Assembly (NCBI RefSeq): GCF_021130785.1
Contig: NC_060213.1
Coordinates: 98,634,501-98,698,500, forward strand
Length of the DNA stretch: 64,000 nt
Direction of reading: 5' to 3'
Source of the DNA: Homalodisca vitripennis
Lineage: Eukaryota; Arthropoda; Insecta; Hemiptera; Cicadellidae
The notes under the pieces were generated by a model that worked only from the letters and a program-made list of their open reading frames with translations, searched no databases and was not told the DNA's origin. The position numbers and the translations under genes are program-made. This document shows, in pieces, positions 24,091 to 34,397 of the stretch; position 1 is the first letter of the stretch; the number at the start of each line of letters is the position of its first letter.

Positions 24091-24479
24091 TGTTAAAATA
24101 TGATTTTAAATAATAGACTGAAAAGGATGAGTATTGGGGCAAAAGGGCTTTAAAAACAACCCTATTTTTTGAAAATATTATATACAGATATATAATCCTC
24201 ATTTTTACATGAGTTAACTTTTAAGCTTTATATCTGCGTTATGCTTCGATAGACACCATTTTTATCTGCCATACAAGTACTGAAAGTTGGTATAATCAAA
24301 ACAATATTATCATTGGTAAGTCAATAAATAAGTGTTTGTTTAGTATAAGTTTCAATGTGATTACATCACTATCAATCAGCTTGGTGATAATCGACGAGAA
24401 AGCGTTGTCAGATAAATTAAAATGTAACACATTACGTAGTATAAAAACAAAGACACTCGACAAAGCAAACGAATAAAAC

Positions 24480-25888
24480 AACGAAATGAACTAGATAATT
24501 TAATAAATACTAACAGGACTGTAGACACAAACAGCATCATATCCATGCCCTTTTATACGCACAATCGTGCAATTTAATACAATTTGCTGACGATATTGAA
24601 TTTATATTTTCTGAAATTTCCTCACACGAAGATGCTCATAGAGTTCAAGGTAGCTTATACTCATTAACAGTATGGTGCATCAGAAATAACACGTGTATGA
24701 ACCGCAGTAAATGTTTTACCGTTAATTTTCATAGAGCCAAATCTCTAGTTTTTTATTCATACTCTCAGATTTCAAAATTTAGGATCATAAAACTCTTAGG
24801 CGTTATTTTTTGAAGTGATTAATGTTAGATGGTCACTAAATATCGTTTGCAATCTGGCAAACAAGATGCTTGGTTTTATATACAGTTTTTGCAAAGGCAT
24901 TAATAGTCCAACTTTCCTACACTTTCTTAATTGCTCTTTAGTTAGACACTCGTAGAGAGAGTATGCCAGTATTGTGTGGTCCCCTTACTCAATTGGTGCC
25001 AAGTCTCGTTTGGAGGTCCTGTAGCTGCAGTGTTATTTCATTCACTATTTTGGATAACAATTGGCTACTGTTATTTGAAGGGCACTACCTGAAGAACTAA
25101 ATCTCCCAGCTCTGGCATTGCAGCTAGATGTGGCAGGTGTACTAATGCAATGGAAGATTGTAAACTCCCATGTGCAGTGACCAAACCTTGCAGCTAAGAC
25201 TGATTTTATATCCCTAAAAACAGCAGATATTGTGAGCTTTTAAGTCGAAAATACCACACTAAGAACTTCGACTTCAACGGACCTCTAGCGAGATTCGTCC
25301 GTCTTTGGGATCGAATGGTTTCTGAGTGGGACTTTTTTATGATAACCTCCAACAAACTCGGAAGAGGGCTTCGTGTGTTCTCGCACTAGGCGTCTGACAT
25401 GTATATGGTGTAATTCCTAACATGTACACTGAAAATTATCCACATTAATTAGTTCATACCACATTATCATAAAATGTGGTTTTCACAGGAATTATCCACA
25501 TACTAACAACATATATATTTGGAATGATATGTTGTTAGTGATTGACACTTTTCTATCAGGTATACTATTGATGCTTAATGTATTATTACACTAGTATTAT
25601 TTCTACATTGCTATTGTCACCACTACTATCAATACATCGTATAATGTCATGTAATTACCTCAATCCAACATTATCATCATTTTTGAGTTGCGTATAATTT
25701 CTTATTCCATAAATTATTGTAAGCCCCTCTAGTTGTTGCATATTGTTTTTTTGTTAGTAGTCGTAAAATGTTTTCGTAATGGTACGTTCTACATATATTA
25801 TTATAATGTGTACTTTATTAACTTGTGTTATTTCAGTATTGTAAATGTACTGATCTAATTGGGTCCTCGCCTTCAATAAATAAATAAA
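24480..25888 (+). mobile_element. CR1/Jockey-type LINE copy 3, 3' part only
   Basis: The copy is 5'-truncated just before reverse transcriptase motif C: QFADDIEFIF is read at about 24582-24611, with FADD at 24585-24596. Downstream are KLLGVIF (about 24798), an EYAS-type segment followed by VWSPYSIGAKSRLEVLQ in other frames (about 24960-25025), and LNLPALALQLDVAG (about 25100-25140). These blocks are equivalent to the C-terminal LINE region of the minus-strand copy (VWSPYTVGNRTRLEALQ). Several frameshifts and stops separate them. The 3' end is well marked by AATAAATAAATAAA at 25875-25888, a tail typical of this group. Confidence 0.8.
25458..25539 (+). other. Two stem-loops in the LINE 3' untranslated region
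   Basis: ACCACATT (25458-25465) pairs with AATGTGGT (25473-25480). ACTAACAACATAT (25502-25514) pairs perfectly with ATATGTTGTTAGT (25527-25539) across a 12-nt loop. Both lie between the coding remnant and the 3' tail of LINE copy 3. LINE reverse transcriptases often recognise 3' structures, so they could be part of the element's template-recognition region. That role is inference. Confidence 0.7.
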
Positions 25889-26536
25889 ATTATCAGGAAA
25901 CCGATTATAATAATTATATCATTTATTTTTATATTAAAGTTAACTGAAACAGTCCTCCGGTTCACAACACCTTAAAACATCTCTTACATTTGCAGATTTT
26001 TGAAATGTTTCGGACACGCTGTGGAGAGCCATATTCAGTCAACATAGTTAAAACGGCAATATAATATTAAACGTCGTTATGTATACATTAGTAAAAATAA
26101 ATGGACCTTTATTGTAATTACCTAAAGATTAGCAAACCAAGGACCAATATAATTCTTTTTATAGTCTGCCAGTTTTTCGTCAATTTCACAATCTATCTTC
26201 TTTGCTGTGTAACTCAAAATTGTATAATGTTAAAAATTACTTTTTGTTTTATTATTACAGAAAAGTAACATAAAATAAAATATACAGACTCATAGAGGAT
26301 TATTCTCTTTGTTTGCATAATTTTATAACTGGATGAGGACAGGCATGCCCATCCCAATGCCTTACGTAATGATTAGAGGAAAATAGAAGAGTAGACAGTA
26401 TTAACCTCGTTTGAAATCCTCAACAGTCAGCAAAAGGTTTCGAAAAAACGAAATGAAAGATTATACGTCGGATTAAAAACATTGTGTCTATAGTATAACA
26501 TGAAATAATAGCGAATGAGACTAGAAGACTAACATA
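25889..26536. other. AT-rich non-coding stretch
   Basis: Nothing assignable apart from weak similarity of words near 26020-26035 (GCTGTGGAGAGCC) to the repeat at 5562. Confidence 0.5.
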
Positions 26537-27640
26537 ATCACTATTGTATTAATAGTGATATCTGGAGAAGTAAATGGAAAGTGGATTTAGAATGTTGACC
26601 CGATCAAAACTTCTATAAAATTTGAAGGAAAATTTTATAAATGTTTTGTTTGGTTCAATCTCAGTAGAAGTGTTGTCAGTGATCCGCTGAACCAATAACA
26701 TGTCCACTCTCACAGCCGCTGGCAACATAGAGACACGTGTCTGATGTGTTTACCTTCTCTTAAAAAACGATTTTTCTATTGTTTAGTGTTTATTACATTA
26801 ACTGCATAATCAAATTCATATAATTAATTCATTAATGCATAATATGTCAATAGTAGCTAAACAAGTAAAAATAGCAAGCAGAAAGATACTAAAAAGATTA
26901 TATGGAACACTCACAAATAAGCAACTAGACGATAAAAGTTTGCAATAACGATAGAAGGTTTGAACGGATAATAGGATTCGGAAATTGGCCATCGGTATGT
27001 GTTACAAAATGTATAACACAATTTTTCAAATTTTCGAGGTTTGAAATCTATCTCTTCGCGAGTTGATGATATAGTAAGTTCATGAAAAAAGAACAGAGAG
27101 TAAGGGGGTAAGTAACCCGAAAACTGCTTGGAGTCTAAACAGAAGAAAATAAACTTAGCCATTGACACTGCACAGGATGCAAAGTCAGTAACTCTAGTCA
27201 CGAGAACGAGAATTCAAGAGCACTATCACATGTTATACCAGAAAGAAGAAAGTGGGATACTAACAAGAGATAAATGTCGCTACTTCCTGCGGGCTCGCGA
27301 GGTGTCATCTGTATGCAAAGTACGACGTCTTTGACCACTCGGCAATTAACACTCTCCATAGCTGAAGTTAGAAGGTGGATAGAAATTTAGATTTATAGTT
27401 AATTATAATGACAAAAATAATAATAAACAAACAGTAAGAGAGTAATTTAGCAATAACGTATACCTCAGATTGTTAACATACCTGAGAAATCATATCCTGA
27501 AGTTGGAAAATATGTTTTGTAAATAACGTTAAGAAATAAAACCGTATGATTTATGGGTTACACATATTAACGGAATCACTTTAGATATCGGAAAGTTTCA
27601 TTTTTGTCCGTATGATATAACAAGAACGAACTATAAAACA
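26537..27640 (+). repeat. Dispersed repeat family 1, copy B
   Basis: The copy opens with a perfect 9-bp hairpin (ATCACTATT, 26537-26545, with AATAGTGAT, 26551-26559). It carries the conserved core at 26681-26727, which differs from copy A at only one of 47 positions. It later matches copy A again from CTCCATAGCTGAAG (about 27353) to TGTCCGTATGATATAAC (about 27606). Between these lie about 450 bp (26880-27340) that copy A lacks. That part holds two overlapping short ORFs of 96 (minus) and 68 (plus) codons with no recognisable domain. Inserted sequence in B or deletion in A would both explain the difference. Confidence 0.75.
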
Positions 27641-28182
27641 CATTTTTGATTGTTCCACAATTTTAATTTATTTTGAAAGCGCTTTCCCCGGTTAAGGCAT
27701 TATCAGTTATTGTTTACAGCAAAACATGTGTATAAAATAGAAAAACAAAATAGAAAAAATCATATGATAAAATAGTTAGAATAAAATTTAAAACTAATTG
27801 TAAAGACCAAAACTAATACATACTAATACATTATAAAAGTGTAATGTAGAAAAATATGGTTTGCAATTCATAATTTTTGAATAGATTTCTTTTTTTACAA
27901 ATGGTAGGAAGATGTCGCACATTTACGGCATGTTCAACTAATTTAGATTGTTCAATGTTTTCTTTTTTATAATTATAAATATGTATTTTTAGCCTCGTTT
28001 CCACAGGTCTTGATGTTTGGCCGATATAAGTCTTTTTGCATCCACAGTAAAGATGGGTCTCCACGGTAAGGCCAGAAATCAAGGACATAATTGTGTAAAT
28101 AATATTCCGACGTGCTGTGAACCAGAAAACTTTGATGCTGGTTATAACGTGATGGTTCCTCCACCATTGTTCGTAACGTTTA
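27641..28182 (-). pseudogene. Penelope-like element fragment, GIY-YIG endonuclease (minus strand)
   Basis: On the minus strand, 28088 to 27831 reads CGCKKTYIGQTSRPVETR, then an SKLVEHAVNVRH segment. This is the GIY-YIG nuclease of Penelope-like elements with the YIGQT motif intact (28014-28028) and the VEH histidine present (about 27930). Downstream, the words GGTTAAGGC and GAAAGCGCTTT near 27680-27700 suit the usual region after the domain. The GVY-type first strand is disrupted by a frame change near 28065. The upstream part (28054-28182) aligns with 5562-5690. The reverse transcriptase is missing, so this is a 3' fragment. Confidence 0.72.
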
Positions 28183-28448
28183 TTTGTAAGTATGATATTT
28201 ATTTTATTCCTTGTATAGATTGATTTTTAAGTATGCTTGACTCATGATGACAAATTGAAAGATATTTAGTTATACAAACATTACATTTATACTAATAACA
28301 ACAACACGTACCTTCGTCAAACAGTTCAACCTTTAGCGAGAATTATCCATCTGAAGTCGTAGTTGTTTAAAAGTTTTCGAACAAAGTACAAAAAACAACG
28401 AATAAATGACGAAAACGCCAACGCTTGATAGGCCTATCACGCACTATA
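28183..28448. other. Short non-coding gap
   Basis: Nothing assignable between the Penelope-like remnant and the LINE tail. Confidence 0.6.
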
Positions 28449-28493
28449 TTTATTTTTTTATTTTTATTTTTTATTTATTTTTTATTTATTTTC
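28449..28493 (-). repeat. LINE 3' tail, A-rich (AAATA)n
   Basis: On the minus strand the element ends in AAATAAATAAAAAATAAATA and similar words. A short irregular A/T tail of this sort is expected at the 3' end of LINEs and fixes the orientation. Confidence 0.85.
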
Positions 28494-28867
28494 CAACGGC
28501 AGCAGCCAATTTACAAATACAAACATAGATAGTAGATACAGCGGAAAATAAAAATTAATACGAAACAGATGAAAAATCTACATAAAGTAATAAAATAGGT
28601 ATCATACAAAAATTGATAATAAATAATTAGTATTCAAAGATGTAACAGTTATAAATATCCAAAACATAAAACAAAAAATAAAAATAGATTAACAAACAAC
28701 AATAATTATTCAAGTATGGAGCGAACATAGATAAATTGTGCTAATAAATTAAAATATAATATATTAACATTTAACAAATAACAGTGAAATTAAATATAAT
28801 ACAACATATAATACAATGAACATGCACTTAAACACAGATTAAAGCTAACTACTGTAGGTCTTAATCA

Positions 28868-30586
28868 CTAGTCCCTCACAGAAAGAAGAGAGAAGGCCTG
28901 CCGGCGAACCTGGTGAAGTCCATCGAAGAACAGGTCACACCCAGACGCAACCTGATTTCCCAGGCGAATAAAACCTTGCGAAAGGACTGTTGAAGTCGAA
29001 GTTAGTTGAGTGGTATCTTCGACCCAGCAGATCTCGAGATCTTGTGTTTGCCGGAACTCTGAGGTCGATTTCAGCTAGGAGATCTGGAGAGTTCATGCGA
29101 CCATTTACTATCTTCCAGAGAGAGGACAACATCAGCCACGTCACGTCGCAGGGCAAGAGGTGACAAGTTCAGATTGCCGGACAGTTCCTCCACAGGCACA
29201 TCAAGATAGGCAAAGCCCAGCCGGACACCAATCAAGCGAAGAAAACGCCTTTGTAGAGCCTCCAGTCTTGTCCTATTGCCAACAGTGTAAGGCGACCACA
29301 CGGGACTTGCATATTCCACAAGCTGTCTCACAATGGGGAACAATACAGAGAGCGAAGAGCAGAAGGGTTGTCGATGCCTCTGGAGAATCTTGCTATGAAA
29401 CCAAGCATCTTGTTTTGCTTTGCTACTGATGTGGTCTATATGTCCAGAAAATCCCATGTCGCTGGCAAATATAACGCCTAGGTCTTTTATACACTGGGAC
29501 CGTGGAATGGATGTACCAAAAATGGAGTATACGTATATGACTGGATATTTTGATGCGGTGATAAGTTTATACAAGAGCACTTACTGGGATTTACAGACAT
29601 GTTATTCCTGACACACAATCCTCAATTCCGGAAAGGCTATTTTGAATTTCTTGAGAGTCTTCTGGTGTAGACACAGCGATGAAAATCTTCAGGTCGTCAG
29701 CAAATTGTAAGGCCTTTACAGATTAATTTGTCTAGTAGGTCATTGGACAAAGACATTGAAGAGGCAAGGTCCCAGCAAAGGAACCTTGTGGAACTCCTGA
29801 AGAAGGTGAGAAACTGAGTGGAAGTGGCGGAACCAATCCTCACGACCAGAGAACGTTTTTGAAGATAACTAGAAATCCATGACAAAAAGAGGTTCAGCCA
29901 CTCCGTAACCCAGCAACTTAGACACAAGAATTGTGTGGTCGACCTTGTCGAAGGCTTTTGCCATATCGATGTAGGCTGTATCAACTTGGTAGTTCTTGCG
30001 AAAAGCAGACAAAACATATTCTTGAAAGAGCAGGAGGTTGGAGGACAGTAGACTTGCCCTTCATAAAACCATGTTGGGAAGGATGGATTATTTTGGATAG
30101 AAAAGGATTCAGTCTATCTACCACGATACTTTCAAAAACTTTGCCAATTGCCGGCAGAATAGTGATTGGACGGTAGTTTCCGTATGTCGCTGGGATCTTT
30201 TGCTTTATGTAAAGGAATGATGAAGCCCAAACTTTAAAGAGCTAGGGAAGATTCCTTTGTTAAGTGATTCATTGAACAACACTGTGAGGGGGTTCAGCTA
30301 AGAGAGATCGGCAGTGATGAAGCATAGATGGCGGTATATTGTCAATTCCAGCTCCCTTTGTAGTGTCCAGGTTCTTAAGCTTGCTGAGAACTTCTTCTGT
30401 TGAGGTTGTTATGACACAAAGAGAATCGAAGACGGGATAGCTAAAGCTAGGTGAAACTCGTAACGAGGGGAGAGTAGACTGAGTTGAAATAACTGGAGAA
30501 CAGCTGGACAAATGCTTGTTGTGTCACTGGCCACTTCATCATCTAAATGCAGACTAGATGGCATATCAGGAGTATTTCTTTGAGCT
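28868..30586 (-). pseudogene. LINE ORF2, reverse transcriptase and C-terminal part
   Basis: Read on the minus strand in several frames: STEEVLSKLKNLDTTKGAGI (about 30400-30340); a fingers segment with YGNYRPITILPAIGKVFE (about 30185-30132); HPSQHGFMKGKST (about 30090-30050); motif A YIDMAKAFDKVDH (about 29973-29935); SGVPQGS (about 29795); and motif C FADD (29704-29693). A longer open part, 29580-29071, holds IKDLGVIF and VEYASPVWSPYTVGNRTRLE, the usual region after the palm. The protein ends at a TAG at 28870-28868, after an FFDGLHQVRRQAFSLL segment. Both catalytic signatures are readable, but frames are broken. Confidence 0.83.
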
Positions 30587-31713
30587 TTAAACTAGTCCCC
30601 AGAAAGCTCGTGGATTAGAAGATATGTTTGATTGAACATTGGACAAATATCGAATGTGGCATTCACGAGACAGCGACCTACAAGCATCTCTCAGCCTCGA
30701 GAACTCATAATAATGGGCAAGATTGAAACTTCTCTTGAAACGTGCATGCGCAGCTTTCTTTTCGATAATGCATTTTTTTAGGTCATTATTAAACCACCTA
30801 GGGAAGCGTGAGATACCAAATTTCTTCAACGGACTTGCATTTTTGACGATTTTCTCTAAGGAACTTTCCAGAATGTCGAACTTTTCATCAACTGAGATCG
30901 GCTGGTGAATAAATCCCATATCTGCCTCCTGTAGGGCTGTTAAAAGCAGCTGGGAGGTCACATTTCCCCAAGTTGTAGCCGCTGTAGCTGTTGTCATAAG
31001 TAGAGGGCATATAACACTCAAGAGTAAGGGACAGAGGAGGATGATGATGAATTTCAGGTTTAATCAACCAATCATTAGCCCTGCTAACTTGCACCTCACT
31101 ATCAGAATGAAAGACCAAGTCCAATGTTACTCCTCTATGGTTTTGAACATGATTTATCTGGAAGAGAGAGTGCAGAGAAGACATGTCACGGAGGTATTCG
31201 CTGCAATGTTGAGGGAGGCCAGATACAGGTAAATTGACATCGAAGTGAGGCAAGTTGAAGTCTCCAAAAATGAGTGTCTTCTTTGGGAAATTTGCCAATT
31301 CGACTGTCTCAGTAACCGCATCACAGAATTCACGGTAAACAGAAAAGAGGACTTGAAGGGGGGATGTAGACACAGGCCAGAAGAAGATCAAAACCAAATC
31401 CTGATTTCACAAGGGCAAAGACGCTTTCGATGTTGAATCCAGAGTATAGTCGCTTAGACAAAAGCTTCTTACTAACTGCAAGTAGGGTTCCTCCACCAGA
31501 ACTTTTGTGACTTGTAGCAGCAGACCTATCACATCTATGAACAATGAAGTCAGTATCACCAACAACTTCGGAGTCGGGGGATATCAGGAGAGAGATTTGT
31601 TTCACATAGTAGAATAAACATCATCAAGGCATGCAGATAAACTATTTTTTAACTCAATAAGCTTCGAAACGAAGACCATTTACATTTTGGCAGTAAACAT
31701 TCAGAGAAAACAT
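30587..31713 (-). pseudogene. LINE ORF2, endonuclease part
   Basis: The first Met at 31713 opens FSLNVYCQNVNGLRFE, the standard first strand of APE-type LINE endonucleases. Two early stops follow (about 31670-31640). Further blocks are SSGGGTLLAVSKKLL (about 31500), ACVYIPPSSP (about 31360), IFGDFNLPHFDV (about 31275, catalytic Asn kept), QNHRGVTLDLVFHSD (about 31150-31105) and the HHHPPLSL histidine region (about 31050). After another frame change comes the linker with FGISRFPRWFNNDLKKCI (about 30820-30770) and NPRAFWGLV up to 30587. It is equivalent to the endonuclease frame of copy 1, with more frameshifts but better catalytic residues. Confidence 0.82.
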
Positions 31714-31721
31714 GCTGCTGC

Positions 31722-32586
31722 TTACCGTTGGAATTTATTCGTTTTTTTTTTTGGCACAATAGAAGGCGTTCCATTCTTATATCTAATCGTTAGGGAAGTA
31801 TCACCAGCATCCTGTTTGGACTTTAAGGTGGCACGAAGAGTCTCCAGATGTCTTTTCTCTCGAGGAGTGCGGTCATGAGAGGATTGATATTCCACGCATG
31901 CTATATTAGGAACATCATTTTCCTTGAAGTTTTTGAAAAATGTGAATAGCAGTGCCTTCAGACGGCATACAAAGCATGAGAGGGACGATTTTGTCCTTTT
32001 TTTTCCCCAATCTAAAATGACGAACATCTGAATACTGAACATTAGATTTCAAATGAGCAAGAAAATCCTGGACAAAAAACGGCATCCGCAGTTTTTGAGA
32101 TTGTGTTTGAATCGGGGATGTTATGTATAATAACATTTTTGGCACGTCGACTACGATCGTTGCATTCGGATAAAACATCTTCAAAAAGCTGATCACAACC
32201 CGCTACCTGTTTATCCTTGATAGTGCTTATTTCAGATTCAACATAGGCCAAGCGAGGCTCAAGTTCCAGTAATTTGGAGGTCACCAATTCCAGGTCTTTT
32301 TTTATAAGTTGTAGTCCTTCTGAGAGTTCTGTTTTAGTGGCCAAGGGAAGACAACTTAGAGAGAATGGTATCCAGCTTGGCATCTATTGGGCTTGCCAGT
32401 GTCTTTTTTACAGTCAGTTCTATGACAATACCATTTTGTATTGTTGTCGTTGCTAAATCGTTGGTATTCAGATTTAGACATTTTCACACATTCTCTGTGA
32501 AACCATCTCTCACACTCGGCATCACAGCACAAGCCTTCTTCTGTATCTAAGACTTCTTTTACGCAAACAGGACAGGAAGTAGACAT
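31722..32586 (-). pseudogene. LINE ORF1: PHD finger, coiled coil, RNA-binding part
   Basis: The start is the ATG at 32586-32584, chosen because MSTSCPVC opens a complete PHD-type finger. Ligands are visible as CPVC, CCDAEC, WFHREC, and WYCHRTDC (about 32586-32400). After a frameshift near 32370 comes a heptad-rich coiled coil (TELSEGLQLIKKDLELVTSK, about 32330-32270). NDRSRRAKNVIIHNIPDSN follows (about 32175-32115). A second frameshift in a T-run near 32088 leads to DVRHFRLGKKKDKIVPLML (about 32028-31972), and a third near 31935 to the C-terminal TPREKRHLETLRATL (about 31863). The stop is at about 31722, nine bases before the ORF2 start. ORF1 proteins bind element RNA. A PHD finger suggests contact with chromatin, but no such role is shown for this family. 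Confidence 0.82.
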
Positions 32587-32690
32587 AATATAAAGAATGT
32601 ACTGTATTTTATATCTCAAAACTATACTTTGTGAAATGCAACAACGAGAAAGCAAATAGCTCACAAATCAGTAGCTACTCAGTTTCACCA

Positions 32691-33545
32691 CTGAAAGTGT
32701 GCTTTTTATATCACCTAAATTGAATAATGTTGAAATAATGACTGGCAACACTAAAGCAATAATTTCAAAACATGAGTAAATTTATGTATCATAAATGGAA
32801 AAGTAAGTTGATATTTGTCACGTTGACTGACGAACTATGTTATAAAGCAGCGAGAAGCAACAAGGAACGAGATAATACACTCGTCAAACAACCATACTAA
32901 GCGAAGCGAATTAGAATATACAGGCTACATGCATAAAAATAACATGCCAGGTTCTTGGGATTCAGTTGATTGAATTTTAGTGTCCTATGACTTGCTGAGT
33001 GATGATGACAGCTGGAGACCGTTTGCACTCTCAACGGTAAGTGAAATAGGGTTGAAAAATTAATTAAATTATGCAAAGATTAAACAATAGAATTTAAGAA
33101 CTAATAGGTAGATGCACTCACTCTGGTTCAATTGATGATATAAATATAGTCTAAATACACCTGAGCACCAATAACAAAGTATAAACAGTAAAATAACTTG
33201 CACTAGTAAAATACGTTTAGATTCAAAACTACTATCCAAAGACCAAAAAGTAAATCATGTTATATTAACATGATTTAAACCTATATCCCCTATTTTAATA
33301 GTTATTGACACCAGAAATAACTTTAATAAATAATAAGTTATTACTACAAGTCGAAACTATAGTAGTTTTATGACTAAAGTTTGAATTGTTTGACGAAGGT
33401 ATGTGTTATTGTAGCTAATCCACTCCAAAGTTTAGGGTAACATAATATAAAAATAATTAACATTTTAAAAACAAAATTTACGGAATAGAAATAATCAAAT
33501 ATTTACACAATAAACAGGAGCTCACACTATTACAGTACACTAAAA
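32691..33545. other. AT-rich non-coding stretch with a perfect hairpin
   Basis: No gene seen. Positions 33251-33277 form a perfect inverted repeat: TAAATCATGTTA, a TAT loop, and TAACATGATTTA. Confidence 0.6.
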
Positions 33546-33933
33546 TATGTTGGGCATCAGTGATGTTTTCACTTTAAAAAATCTTATTCACGAAACGCAA
33601 TGAGGCCAGTTTGAATAAAATGAGATCTTGAACCGCGAAACAAATTGAATTGCTTTCAGTATTATTTCCTCTTTTCAGAAATCTGGAGTGAGATTTATTT
33701 CATTATTCCGTATCCATTACTGCTTTGTGTTTCTAACAAGGTACTGAGAACTATTTGTATTTTTCGTAATAAAACGGATACTTGTATTTATTATTGTATT
33801 CTAATAAAACCATTTAATTTAATCTTTCCATTGTAAACCTTCTCTTTAGGCTTATAAAAAAAACTGGGGGTAAAACTGTTGAAAAATTATTAATTATATA
33901 CGAGTAATTAAACCAATACTTTCACATACAATA

Positions 33934-34108
33934 CAGGGTGACTAATAAGTTTTAGGGCGACTTTATAACTTTTTAACGACAAGAGATATCATAACCAAAT
34001 TTTGTATACCGTTACTGGAAATTGTAAGCTACTTTTCTGTGTACACAGTGGTCAAATTTCACCTTTGGGGGACGGCCCTTTGGGGGTTATAAGAAAATCT
34101 TTATTGAC
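33934..34108. repeat. Left terminal inverted repeat of the mariner element
   Basis: About 170-175 bp, matching the reverse complement of 36028-36200 with scattered substitutions. It includes a GGGGGACGGCCC-type GC-rich stretch near its inner end. Confidence 0.88.
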
Positions 34109-34397
34109 AGTATAAGGAGTATAAGTATAAGGGGAATACTTAGTGAACTCATCTAAAAGTAGATATTCAAAATGTTTCCTTTCGGCCGTCTGACAATGTG
34201 CTACGTGTAATCAGAAAAACCTGCTGCATTAAGAAGTACAATGAAAAGTGAAAGCAGTGCCTCTAGGTTAGGGTTCCCATCCACTGGACTTCCCCATAAT
34301 GGCTGTTATCTGTCTATCAGTTCACTTATCAGTTCCACTCAAGCTACAGTACTTTTTGCAGCCATATCCTGTTACTGTAAGTTATAAGTTTTAAGAG

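Larger units (their letters stand above)
28449..32690 (-). mobile_element. CR1/Jockey-type non-LTR retrotransposon, copy 2 (near full length, decayed)
   Basis: This is the most complete element of the window. On the minus strand from 32690 it holds a short leader, ORF1 with an intact-looking PHD finger, ORF2 with endonuclease, reverse transcriptase and C-terminal domain, a ~370-bp 3' untranslated region and an A-rich tail (28449-28493). Length of about 4.2 kb fits a whole element of this clade. Both ORFs carry several frameshifts. The upstream limit is uncertain: no target duplication was found. It is homologous to, but clearly divergent from, the plus-strand copy at 848-4735. Confidence 0.88.
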
